Translations under genes and position numbers: made by a program
Notes under the pieces: generated by a model
Seen by the model: the letters and a program-made list of their open reading frames with translations, nothing else
What the model was told of the DNA's origin: nothing
Databases searched by the model: none
Source of the DNA: Lachnospiraceae bacterium
Lineage (GTDB): Bacteria; Bacillota; Clostridia; Lachnospirales; Lachnospiraceae
Assembly: GCA_017473905.1 (NCBI GenBank)
Contig: JAFUJA010000001.1
Span: forward strand, 1-51,175
DNA length: 51,175 bases
Reading direction: 5' to 3'
In this document: positions 43,162 through 51,175 of the stretch, piece after piece
Layout of the letters: every line of letters starts with the position of its first letter
Numbering within the stretch: the first letter of the stretch is position 1

Positions 43162-45807
43162 ATGAAGAAAAAAAAGCAAAAAAATGAAACACTTGATAAG
43201 CTATGGAGCTTTTTGGAAAAACATAAGCTTGAGATAACTGCGTTTCTGATACCGGTTATTATTTTATTGATTTTATACATTGTAAGAAACATATATCCCT
43301 TTGGGGACCGTTCTTACATGCGTGTGGATTTTTACCATCAGTATGCTCCTTTCATGAAGGAATTTGCCCATAAGTTAAAAACCGGGGGCAGCCTGTTGTT
43401 TTCCTGGCAAAACGGTATGGGGATTAATTATTGGGCACAGTATGCCTATTATCTTGCAAGCCCTATTAACTGGCTGATTGCCCTTGGACCGGAGCAGTAC
43501 ATAGTGGAAATGATGAATGCCACAATGGCATTACGCAGCGGTCTTGCGGGACTTTGCATGTTCCTGTTCCTCAGCGGTAAATATGAAAAAAAAGAATGGG
43601 TTACCATTGGATTTGCCATTCTCTATGCTCTTTCCGGATTTTATTTTGCCTATGCCTGCAATATTATCTGGATGGATTGTTTTGCCCTGTTTCCGCTGGC
43701 GGCCTTAGGCGTGGATAATATCGTAAAAGGGAAAAGCGGTAAGCTGTATGGGATTGCCATGGGAATCTGCACCGTAAGCAATTTTTATATGGCGGTAATT
43801 TGCGGTCTTTGTCTGGTTTTATATTTCTTCTGGGCAGAGATTACAGCGAAGGAGAATTCTTTTAAAAAGTTTCTGAAAGCCGGCTTTACTTTTTTATTTG
43901 TTACAATTGTTTATGTTGCGGTGGCGGGAGTGATTCTGCTTCCTGTTTTTCTTGCTTTGCAGGAGACCCCTTCCGGAGCTTCGGAGTTCCCGAAAGAGTG
44001 GAGAACCAATTTTATCTGGTATGAATTACTGGAACGTTTCCTGGTAAATGCGGAAAGCATTACCAAAGGTTCGGATTTGCCGAATGCGTATTCTTCCGTA
44101 TTCATTCTCCTGGCATTGCCTCTTTTGTGTTGTAATAAATCCGTGCCTTTACGGGAAAAGATAGCAACTGTGGTTCTGTTTGTTTTTATGTGCTTCAGTT
44201 TTTGGGGAAATATTCCGGATTATATCTGGCACGGCTTTCATTTTCCCAATAGTTTTCCTGCGCGACAGTCATTCTTTATTATCTTTTTATCAATTGCCGT
44301 TATGTATCGTTTTTATATGTTGCGAAATGAATGTCACAAGGCAGCGGTAGGAATTGTTTCCGGAATTCAGCTGATGATACTGATTGCGGGATGGATTTTT
44401 CTCGGAAAGGATAATGACGGTGCCGGTGCGGAAATTTATCTGGTATCCATTCTTTTTATTCTTGGCTATGTGCTTATACTTGTTGCGGAAAAAGAAAACC
44501 TCACCCGTGTATTTTCGGGCATGATGCTGGCAATGCTGATTTTAGAATCTGTGGTAAATACTTTTAATACGGGACTTGATTCGGTTGTAATCCGGGATAA
44601 GTACAGGGAAAGTGATGTTGCAGTGGCGGAAATGCTTGAGGATATAGAAGCAGAAGAAGGGGATGCATTCTTCCGCTTTGAAAAGTGGAGCCGTAAAACC
44701 GTAAACGATTCCGCATGGCAGCATTACAACGGTATTTCTTACTTCTCATCCACTGTGCGAAGAGATGTGTGTGATTTTTATAAACAATTCGGATTCCGTT
44801 TTAGCAATGGTTCCTATTCTTTCCAGGGGGCAACTCCCTTTGCGGCATCTTTATTCGGTGTAAAATACATGATGGATGAGAAAGAATGGCAGCCTGCAGC
44901 AAACTATACGGTAGCAAAATATACGACAGAGCATTACAAGGATGGAGAAAAGGATTTTTATCTGTATACCAATCCGGATGCACTTCCTCTTGCCTTTGTG
45001 GTAGACAGCTCTTTGGATGAAAGATTTGAATTTCCCGAAAAAAGAAATCCTTTTCTTGTACAGAATACGTTTGTGAATTGTGTTCTGGAGAATGAAGAAG
45101 AGTTATTTGAGTCTTTGAAAACATATAAAAAAGAAACGGTTTTGGAAGAGGTAGAAGACGGAGAAGGAATTGAAGCGGTTCTGGATGGAGAAGGTAGCGA
45201 AGAAAACGCTGATGTGACAGCAAATTGTGTCGAAGTGGAGCCCGGGGATAATTTATTTCTGTTTGTCCGTAACGGTGTGGAAAAGATAACCGTTACCACC
45301 AGAAATACGGAAACAGATGAGGAATCGGTTCAAAAGTTTGATGGGCTGAATTTCCGTCAGGTTGTTCCGCTGGGAATCACGGAGTATCCCAGAGAAGTTG
45401 CGGTGCGTCCCGATGGAGAAGAGTCGTCAGAAGTCATTATGTATGCTTGTAAAATGAATCAGGATGTGTACGAAAAAGTTCTTGGAAAGCTGGGAGAATA
45501 CCCCTTGGAATTCCATAAAATAAAAGACGGTAAGATGGAAGCTTCTTTAAATAGCACCGGAGGAACCGTATTTACCACCATACCTTACGATGAAGGCTGG
45601 CAGGTGACTGTGGATGGGGAAAATGTGAACTGTTATGCCTGGGAAAAAACCTTTTTGGCGTTTGATGTCACCGAAGGAAGTCATGAGGTGAAGTTTACTT
45701 ACATACCTCCCGGATTTCAGGAAGGATGTACGATAAGTCTGGTAGGAATTCTGGTTACCATTCTTTTATTGATGCGTAAAAAAGAAAAACTTGAAAAACA
45801 GGCATGA
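43162..45807 (+). CDS. YfhO family membrane protein
   Basis: Polytopic GT-C-like protein of the YfhO family, implicated in glycosylation of cell-wall polymers. Signature after the first helix: PFGDRSYMRVDFYHQYAPF, then SWQNGMGINYWAQYAYYLASP. The C-terminal extracytoplasmic domain ends with PYDEGWQVTVDG and a final membrane helix (GCTISLVGILVTILLLM). 881 aa is typical. The target glycan cannot be told from sequence. Confidence 0.9.
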   Translation: MKKKKQKNETLDKLWSFLEKHKLEITAFLIPVIILLILYIVRNIYPFGDRSYMRVDFYHQYAPFMKEFAHKLKTGGSLLFSWQNGMGINYWAQYAYYLASPINWLIALGPEQYIVEMMNATMALRSGLAGLCMFLFLSGKYEKKEWVTIGFAILYALSGFYFAYACNIIWMDCFALFPLAALGVDNIVKGKSGKLYGIAMGICTVSNFYMAVICGLCLVLYFFWAEITAKENSFKKFLKAGFTFLFVTIVYVAVAGVILLPVFLALQETPSGASEFPKEWRTNFIWYELLERFLVNAESITKGSDLPNAYSSVFILLALPLLCCNKSVPLREKIATVVLFVFMCFSFWGNIPDYIWHGFHFPNSFPARQSFFIIFLSIAVMYRFYMLRNECHKAAVGIVSGIQLMILIAGWIFLGKDNDGAGAEIYLVSILFILGYVLILVAEKENLTRVFSGMMLAMLILESVVNTFNTGLDSVVIRDKYRESDVAVAEMLEDIEAEEGDAFFRFEKWSRKTVNDSAWQHYNGISYFSSTVRRDVCDFYKQFGFRFSNGSYSFQGATPFAASLFGVKYMMDEKEWQPAANYTVAKYTTEHYKDGEKDFYLYTNPDALPLAFVVDSSLDERFEFPEKRNPFLVQNTFVNCVLENEEELFESLKTYKKETVLEEVEDGEGIEAVLDGEGSEENADVTANCVEVEPGDNLFLFVRNGVEKITVTTRNTETDEESVQKFDGLNFRQVVPLGITEYPREVAVRPDGEESSEVIMYACKMNQDVYEKVLGKLGEYPLEFHKIKDGKMEASLNSTGGTVFTTIPYDEGWQVTVDGENVNCYAWEKTFLAFDVTEGSHEVKFTYIPPGFQEGCTISLVGILVTILLLMRKKEKLEKQA

Positions 45808-45819
45808 TTTCGTTATAAT
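45791..45819 (+). promoter_or_regulatory. Sigma-A promoter of the lipoprotein-glyQS unit
   Basis: TTGAAA (45791-45796), 17 bp, TATAAT (45814-45819): near-consensus, starting within the last codons of the YfhO gene. Confidence 0.75.
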
Positions 45820-45859
45820 AAAATGCATGTTTTGTGCAGTGCTGAATTGGAGGATGCGG

Positions 45860-46450
45860 ATGAAGAGAAAAACAGCATGTTTTATTGCGTTGATTCTGGC
45901 AATGGGACTTAGCGCATGCAGTTCCCAAAATGTGAATAATATCGGAAAGACCACGGTGTATGTGGAAACTGACGGAAATATTGTGCATACCATTGTAGAA
46001 GACTTCGGAATGCCGTATTACGAAGAGGAAGGATTGCGACAGAAAGCAGAAGCAGATGTATCTTCCTACAATGAAGAAACAGGACGTGAAGCGGTTGCCA
46101 TGACGAGCCTTAAGGTAGAAAATCAGATTGTCAAATTGCAGATGACCTATGAAAATGCAGATGACTATACTGCTTTTAACAATGAGGATCTTTTTGTGGG
46201 AACCATTGCGGAAGCATTGGCAGCAGGATATGATTTAAAATATGATTTGAAAAATCCCCTGAATGAAAACGATACAATCGGAGAGCATGAGCTTCTTACC
46301 ATGCAGGATAAACATATCGTGATTGCAGAAAATGCACTTCGTCTTCGCACGGAGGCAAAAGTGCTTTATGCCAGTGTGGATGCGGATTTTATTGATGAAT
46401 ATGAAGTGGACGCTTACGAAAACGACGGCGTCACCGTTATCATATATTAA
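45860..46450 (+). CDS. Lipoprotein of unknown function
   Basis: Signal with LSAC lipobox (MKRKTACFIALILAMGLSAC), then 170 aa without a recognised domain; resembles small Clostridial lipoproteins with a NIGKTTVYVETDGNI start. The start at 45860 follows GGAGG by 6 nt; ATG 45854 touches it. 18 nt before glyQS, with a shared promoter. Confidence 0.75.
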   Translation: MKRKTACFIALILAMGLSACSSQNVNNIGKTTVYVETDGNIVHTIVEDFGMPYYEEEGLRQKAEADVSSYNEETGREAVAMTSLKVENQIVKLQMTYENADDYTAFNNEDLFVGTIAEALAAGYDLKYDLKNPLNENDTIGEHELLTMQDKHIVIAENALRLRTEAKVLYASVDADFIDEYEVDAYENDGVTVIIY

Positions 46451-46468
46451 GAAACAGGAGAGTGTGAT

Positions 46469-47857
46469 ATGGAAAAGACAATGGACAAAATTGTAACCCT
46501 TGCCAAGACCAGAGGTTTTATTTATCCCGGCTCTGAGATTTACGGCGGTCTTGCGAATACCTGGGACTACGGTAACCTGGGTGTTGAATTAAAAAATAAC
46601 GTAAAGAAAGCATGGTGGCAGAAATTCATCGTAGAGAATCCCTACAATGTAGGTGTGGACTGTGCCATTCTTATGAATCCCCAGACATGGGTTGCGTCAG
46701 GACATTTGGGAGGCTTCTCAGATCCTTTGATGGATTGTAAAGAATGTCATGAACGTTTCCGTGCAGATAAGGTAATTGAGGACTATTGTGCTGAAAACGG
46801 TATCGAATTAACCGAAGCGGTAGATGCATGGTCACAGGAGAAGATGATGGATTTCATCAAAGAAAAGAGTATTCCCTGTCCTACCTGCGGTAAGCATAAT
46901 TTTACGGATATCCGTCAGTTCAACCTGATGTTTAAAACCTTCCAGGGTGTAACCGAAGATGCTAAAAATACCGTATATTTAAGACCCGAAACTGCACAGG
47001 GTATTTTTGTTAACTTCAAAAATGTACAGAGATCTTCCCGTAAAAAGATTCCTTTCGGTATCGGACAGATTGGTAAGTCCTTCCGTAACGAAATTACACC
47101 GGGTAACTTTACCTTCCGTACCAGAGAATTCGAACAGATGGAGCTTGAGTTCTTCTGCGAGCCTGATACAGACCTTGAGTGGTTTGCATACTGGAAGCAG
47201 TTCTGTATTGACTGGTTAAAGGCACTTGGTATGAAGGAAGAAGAAATGAGAGTCCGTGACCATGATCCCGAGGAGCTTTCTTTCTACTCCAAGGCAACTA
47301 CTGATATCGAGTTTTTATTCCCCTTCGGCTGGGGTGAACTCTGGGGTATTGCAGACAGAACCGATTATGATTTAACACAGCATCAGAATGTATCCAAGCA
47401 GGATATGACTTATTTTGATGATACAAAGAATGAAAAATATATTCCTTACGTTGTTGAGCCTTCACTGGGTGCAGACCGTGTTGTTCTTGCGTTCCTTTGC
47501 GGAGCTTATGATGAAGAGGATCTGGGAGAAGGCGATATGCGTACCGTGCTTCGTTTCCATCCCGCACTTGCACCTGTTAAAATCGGTGTGCTTCCTCTTA
47601 GCAAGAAGTTAAATGAGGGTGCCGAGAAGATTTACAATAAGCTTTGCAAGAAGTATTACTGTGAATTCGATGACAGAGGAAACATTGGTAAGAGATATCG
47701 CCGTCAGGACGAAATCGGTACACCGTTCTGCATTACTTACGATTTTGAATCTGAAAATGACAACTGCGTAACCGTACGTTTCCGTGACAGCATGGAACAG
47801 GTTCGTGTTAACATTGATGAACTTGATGCATTTTTTGCAGATAAGTTTGATTTCTAA
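46469..47857 (+). CDS. glyQS: Glycyl-tRNA synthetase (dimeric, class II)
   Basis: Charges tRNA-Gly. Class II core with motif 1 region ([28 protein letters not shown]), zinc-binding CKEC and CPTC pairs, motif 2 ([15 protein letters not shown]), motif 3 ([14 protein letters not shown]) and the C-terminal anticodon-binding domain. 462 aa is typical of the single-chain type. AGGAG precedes the ATG. No T-box is seen upstream. Confidence 0.97.
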   Translation: MEKTMDKIVTLAKTRGFIYPGSEIYGGLANTWDYGNLGVELKNNVKKAWWQKFIVENPYNVGVDCAILMNPQTWVASGHLGGFSDPLMDCKECHERFRADKVIEDYCAENGIELTEAVDAWSQEKMMDFIKEKSIPCPTCGKHNFTDIRQFNLMFKTFQGVTEDAKNTVYLRPETAQGIFVNFKNVQRSSRKKIPFGIGQIGKSFRNEITPGNFTFRTREFEQMELEFFCEPDTDLEWFAYWKQFCIDWLKALGMKEEEMRVRDHDPEELSFYSKATTDIEFLFPFGWGELWGIADRTDYDLTQHQNVSKQDMTYFDDTKNEKYIPYVVEPSLGADRVVLAFLCGAYDEEDLGEGDMRTVLRFHPALAPVKIGVLPLSKKLNEGAEKIYNKLCKKYYCEFDDRGNIGKRYRRQDEIGTPFCITYDFESENDNCVTVRFRDSMEQVRVNIDELDAFFADKFDF

Positions 47858-47876
47858 TTCATAAAATGAATTATTT

Positions 47877-47911
47877 AGAGGTATCGCCCGGAACAGGCGG
47901 TGCCTCTTTTT
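47877..47911 (+). terminator. Rho-independent terminator after glyQS
   Basis: AGAGGTATCGCC (47877-47888) faces GGCGGTGCCTCT (47896-47907) with two wobbles, then TTTT. Confidence 0.9.
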
Positions 47912-47982
47912 AATGCATTGGAAATTCCTACTAATGAACCAATTGAGTAAAACGATTTGATAAAATACGCATTTTTTTGAAT

Positions 47983-48020
47983 AAAAAATGGTGGATTTTA
48001 CACTGCTTATATGTTATAAT
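47983..48020 (+). promoter_or_regulatory. Promoter of ppdK, extended -10 type
   Basis: TGTTATAAT (48012-48020) gives TGn plus TATAAT. The 12-mer AAAAAATGGTGG (47983-47994) lies 20 nt upstream, as before the rhomboid-like gene set. Confidence 0.55.
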
Positions 48021-48058
48021 ATGTGAGTCGTAAAGAGACGACGAAGACAAAACAATTT

Positions 48059-48093
48059 AAAACGGTATGTAAATACCGTTTTGTTGTTTTTTT
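48059..48093 (+). terminator. Terminator/attenuator in the ppdK leader
   Basis: AAAACGGTAT (48059-48068), loop GTAA, ATACCGTTTT (48073-48082), then GTTGTTTTTTT. It lies after the promoter and before the ppdK start (48158). A second small hairpin, GTCGT/ACGAC, lies at about 48028-48043. Most transcripts should stop here unless antiterminated. Confidence 0.7.
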
Positions 48094-48157
48094 GCCGATT
48101 AGCTGTTTTTGTTTTAAATGAAGACGGGAAAAAAGTTTCAAAGGAGGAACAAACACG

Positions 48158-50785
48158 ATGGCAAAGAAATGGGTGTATTTATTTAAAGAAGGAAGCGCAG
48201 ACATGCGTAATCTTTTAGGAGGTAAAGGTGCGAATCTGGCAGAAATGACCAATATCGGACTGCCCGTTCCCCAGGGTTTTACCATTACTACAGAAGCCTG
48301 TACCCAGTATTATGAAGACGGCGAGAAGATTAATGACGAAATTCAGTCCCAGATTATGGAATACATAGTAAAGATGGAAGAAATTACCGGAAAGAAGTTC
48401 GGTGATAAAGAGAATCCGCTTCTGGTTTCCGTTCGTTCCGGTGCAAGAGCGTCTATGCCCGGTATGATGGATACCATTTTGAACTTAGGTCTTAATGAAG
48501 AAGTTGTGGAAGTTCTTGCTGCCAAATCCGGCAATCCCCGTTGGGCATGGGACTGCTACAGAAGATTTATTCAGATGTTCTCCGACGTAGTTATGGAAGT
48601 CGGCAAGAAATATTTTGAAGAGCTGATTGATGAAATGAAGGCAGAAAAGGGAGTTACACAGGATGTGGAGCTTACTGCCGATGATTTAAAAGAACTTGCA
48701 TCCAAGTTCAAAGCAGAATATAAAGCTAAAATCGGAGAAGATTTCCCTACCGATCCCAAAGAACAGCTTATGGCAGCTGTTAAAGCCGTATTCCGCTCCT
48801 GGGATAATCCCAGAGCAAATGTATACCGTCGTGACAACGATATTCCTTATTCATGGGGTACCGCTGTTAACGTACAGATGATGGCATTCGGTAACATGGG
48901 AGATACTTCGGGTACCGGTGTTGCTTTTACCCGTGATCCGGCAACCGGTGAAAAGAAGCTCATGGGTGAATTCCTTATGAACGCACAGGGTGAAGACGTA
49001 GTAGCAGGTGTTCGTACTCCTAACAAGATTTCCGAATTACAGGAAATTATGCCGGAGGTGTATGAACAGTTTGTTCAAATCTGCGCTACTTTGGAAGACC
49101 ACTACAGAGATATGCAGGATATGGAGTTTACCATCGAGGATAAGAAGTTATACATGCTTCAGACCCGTAATGGTAAAAGAACTGCTCAGGCAGCATTACA
49201 GATTGCCTGTGACCTTGTAGATGAGGGTATGATTACGGAAGAAAAAGCCGTAACCATGATTGACCCCAGAAACTTAGACACCTTATTGCATCCCCAGTTT
49301 GATGCAGCTGCATTAAAGGCAGCGACACCTATCGGTAAAGCACTTGGTGCTTCTCCCGGAGCGGCATGCGGTAAGATTGTCTTTACAGCAGAAGATGCAA
49401 AAGCATGGAAGGCAAGAGGAGAAAAGGTTGTACTTGTTCGTCTCGAAACCTCTCCGGAAGATATTGAAGGTATGAAAGCTGCTCAGGGTATTCTTACCGT
49501 ACGTGGAGGTATGACTTCCCATGCAGCAGTTGTTGCCCGTGGTATGGGAACCTGCTGTGTATCCGGATGCGGTGATATCGTAATGGATGAAGCTAACAAG
49601 AAATTTACCCTTGCAGGCAAGGAATACCATGAAGGTGACTGTATTTCCATCGATGGTTCCACAGGATGCATTTATGATGGTTTGATTGCAACAGTGGACG
49701 CTACCATTGCAGGTACTTTCGGTCGTATCATGGAATGGGCGGATAAATACCGTAAATTAAAAGTTCGTACCAACGCAGATACTCCTGCGGATGCGAAAAA
49801 AGCCCGTGAACTTGGTGCGGAAGGTATTGGTCTTTGCCGTACGGAGCATATGTTCTTCGAAGAAGACAGAATCGCAGCATTCCGTGAAATGATTTGCTCC
49901 GATACCGTAGAAGAGCGTGAAGCCGCACTTGCCAAAATCCTTCCTTACCAGCAGAGTGACTTTGAGAAGTTATATGAAGCATTGGAAGGAAATCCTGTTA
50001 CAATCCGTTTCTTAGATCCTCCTCTTCATGAGTTTGTTCCTACGGAAGAAGCTGATATTAAGAAGCTTGCGGATGCCCAGGGAAAGAGCGTAGAGAAGAT
50101 TAAGGCTATTATTGATTCCCTCCACGAGTTTAACCCGATGATGGGTCACAGAGGATGTCGTCTTGCAGTTACCTATCCTGAAATTGCAAAGATGCAGACA
50201 AGAGCCGTAATTCGTGCAGCAATCAATGTGCAGAAGGCTCATCCCGAATGGAGCGTAAAACCTGAAATTATGATTCCTTTGATTTGTGAAATCAAAGAAT
50301 TAAAATATGTTAAGAAAATGGTTGTTGAAACCGCTGATGAAGAAATTTCCGCAGCAGGTGTTTCATTAGAGTACGAAGTGGGAACCATGATTGAAATTCC
50401 CCGTGCAGCTCTTACTGCGGATGAAATTGCCGATGAAGCAGACTTCTTCTGTTTCGGTACCAATGACTTGACCCAGATGACATTTGGTTTCTCCAGAGAT
50501 TATGCAGGTAAGTTCCTGGAAGCTTATTATAACAGTAAGATTTTTGAAAATGATCCTTTTGCAAAACTGGATAGAAACGGCGTTGGCAAGTTGATGGATA
50601 TGACCATCAAGCTTGGTAAGGCAGTAAACAAAGACCTTCACATCGGTATTTGCGGCGAGCATGGTGGAGATCCTTCTTCTGTTGAGTTCTGCCATAAGAT
50701 TGGTTTGGATTATGTATCCTGTTCACCTTTCCGTGTGCCTATTGCAAGACTTTCCGCAGCACAGGCAGCTATCAACCAAAAGTAG
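48158..50785 (+). CDS. ppdK: Pyruvate, phosphate dikinase
   Basis: Interconverts pyruvate, ATP and Pi with PEP, AMP and PPi. The N-terminal ATP-grasp domain (FKEGSADMRNLLGGKGANLAEM), the phospho-histidine domain with GGMTSHAAVVARG (His455, the catalytic His), and the C-terminal PEP-binding barrel (FCFGTNDLTQMTFGFSRDY, GICGEHGGDP) are all present. 875 aa is canonical. AAAGGAGG precedes the ATG. Confidence 0.98.
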   Translation: MAKKWVYLFKEGSADMRNLLGGKGANLAEMTNIGLPVPQGFTITTEACTQYYEDGEKINDEIQSQIMEYIVKMEEITGKKFGDKENPLLVSVRSGARASMPGMMDTILNLGLNEEVVEVLAAKSGNPRWAWDCYRRFIQMFSDVVMEVGKKYFEELIDEMKAEKGVTQDVELTADDLKELASKFKAEYKAKIGEDFPTDPKEQLMAAVKAVFRSWDNPRANVYRRDNDIPYSWGTAVNVQMMAFGNMGDTSGTGVAFTRDPATGEKKLMGEFLMNAQGEDVVAGVRTPNKISELQEIMPEVYEQFVQICATLEDHYRDMQDMEFTIEDKKLYMLQTRNGKRTAQAALQIACDLVDEGMITEEKAVTMIDPRNLDTLLHPQFDAAALKAATPIGKALGASPGAACGKIVFTAEDAKAWKARGEKVVLVRLETSPEDIEGMKAAQGILTVRGGMTSHAAVVARGMGTCCVSGCGDIVMDEANKKFTLAGKEYHEGDCISIDGSTGCIYDGLIATVDATIAGTFGRIMEWADKYRKLKVRTNADTPADAKKARELGAEGIGLCRTEHMFFEEDRIAAFREMICSDTVEEREAALAKILPYQQSDFEKLYEALEGNPVTIRFLDPPLHEFVPTEEADIKKLADAQGKSVEKIKAIIDSLHEFNPMMGHRGCRLAVTYPEIAKMQTRAVIRAAINVQKAHPEWSVKPEIMIPLICEIKELKYVKKMVVETADEEISAAGVSLEYEVGTMIEIPRAALTADEIADEADFFCFGTNDLTQMTFGFSRDYAGKFLEAYYNSKIFENDPFAKLDRNGVGKLMDMTIKLGKAVNKDLHIGICGEHGGDPSSVEFCHKIGLDYVSCSPFRVPIARLSAAQAAINQK

Positions 50786-50794
50786 GGAGATTTG

Positions 50795-50836
50795 ATCCCA
50801 CTATCTATAGAAATGTAGGTAGTGGGATTTTGCTTT
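50795..50836 (+). terminator. Rho-independent terminator of ppdK
   Basis: ATCCCACTATCTA (50795-50807) pairs with TAGGTAGTGGGAT (50816-50828), one wobble, followed by TTTTGCTTTTTT. Confidence 0.9.
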
Positions 50837-50881
50837 TTTAGAATTTGAGAATACAAAAGACAGAAGGGAATGCACCAAGAT

Positions 50882-51037
50882 ATGAATAAATGGCAAAGTA
50901 AACTATTACCTTGGATTTTTGTGAGTTTGTTATTGCTGGCAGGTTGTAATGGTTTGCAGTTGAATTTAGAAAAAGTGAATCAGGAGGAGGCTTCTACGGA
51001 ACAGGAAATAACGCTTTCTGACTGTATACCGTTGTAA
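50882..51037 (+). CDS. Short lipoprotein N-terminus, possibly a truncated gene
   Basis: 51 aa: signal MNKWQSKLLPWIFVSLLLLAG then lipid Cys22 (LLAGC), a linker (QLNLEKVNQEEASTEQEITLSD) and a stop after CIPL. Lipoproteins are normally much longer, so the body seems to be missing. The ribosome site (AAGGG) is far from the ATG. The last ~20 codons overlap an antisense frame. Confidence 0.45.
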   Translation: MNKWQSKLLPWIFVSLLLLAGCNGLQLNLEKVNQEEASTEQEITLSDCIPL

Positions 51038-51175
51038 GACATATTATTATATACCGCATCATAGCCAAGCATATCATCTTCCCGCAGTACCAATACCCAT
51101 GCCGTAAAAATATCCACCTCATCATCAGGGTTCTGAGGCATTTGTTCTTTTACGTTGCCTGCTTCATCAATCACT
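50980..51175 (-). CDS. C-terminal part of a reverse-strand protein, cut by the window edge
   Basis: 64 codons open to the window edge, ending in TGA at 50980. The peptide (EVDIFTAWVLVLREDDMLGYDA and onward) has a protein-like composition, but the family is not recognised. The C-terminal ~19 residues overlap the lipoprotein fragment in antisense. Either this is the real gene and the lipoprotein is a remnant, or the reverse. Confidence 0.4.
   Translation of the reverse strand, partial: VIDEAGNVKEQMPQNPDDEVDIFTAWVLVLREDDMLGYDAVYNNMSYNGIQSESVISCSVEASS

Overview
The window comes from a low-to-mid GC, endospore-forming Firmicute, most likely family Lachnospiraceae (Clostridia). The grounds are a division and cell-wall cluster running straight into spoIIGA-sigE, a true sigma-G with the KVEICGV start, a YlmC/YmxH sporulation protein, a DUF5688 protein, a YfhO protein, PPDK, AGGAGG-type ribosome sites and a tRNA without encoded CCA. 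No phage, transposon, CRISPR array or rRNA is visible.

Layout. Positions 1-10.5 kb hold the 3' part of the dcw cluster: ftsL (5' end outside the window), two class B penicillin-binding proteins, mraY, murD, ftsW/spoVE, divIB and ftsZ. murG and ftsA are absent from the cluster. Positions 10.5-16.3 kb are a sporulation block: spoIIGA-sigE behind a Spo0A-like promoter, then a reverse-strand trkA-trkH potassium uptake pair and sigG, then ylmC. Positions 16.3-17.4 kb hold nrdR and a small membrane protein. Positions 17.5-22.4 kb are a complete oligopeptide/dipeptide ABC importer (lipoprotein, two permeases, two ATPases), followed by yqeG and efp. Positions 23.7-30 kb hold a DUF5688 gene, tRNA-Arg(CCG), an SH3b surface protein, an RluF-type pseudouridine synthase, ligA and metA. 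The homoserine acyltransferase has Glu111, which indicates acetyl-CoA use. Positions 30.1-37.1 kb are the accessory part: a large reverse-strand polytopic membrane protein, a three-gene set (rhomboid-like membrane protein with a zinc ribbon, a degenerate sigma-70-like protein, a small unknown protein), and an EAL-domain protein carrying a GIGS-repeat beta-solenoid that should lie in the cytoplasm. Positions 37.3-51.2 kb hold an M16C peptidase, a DUF4349 lipoprotein, era-yqzL-recO, a YfhO protein, a lipoprotein, glycyl-tRNA synthetase and PPDK. The window ends at a broken-looking lipoprotein gene that overlaps an antisense reading frame.

How the genes work together. The first 9 kb make and polymerise lipid II and build the Z-ring. 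The spoIIGA-sigE and sigG genes drive early mother-cell and late forespore transcription. Most of the remainder is housekeeping (DNA ligation and repair, ribosome assembly, tRNA charging, methionine synthesis, peptide uptake). The least explained parts are the rhomboid-like/degenerate-sigma/unknown gene set (32.0-34.2 kb) and the EAL-solenoid protein after it. Several intergenic regions contain readable regulatory architecture: consensus sigma-A promoters, a terminator that contains the next operon's -35, a possible attenuator before ppdK, and inverted repeats that cover Shine-Dalgarno sequences. All functional assignments come from motif recognition by eye, without database searches.
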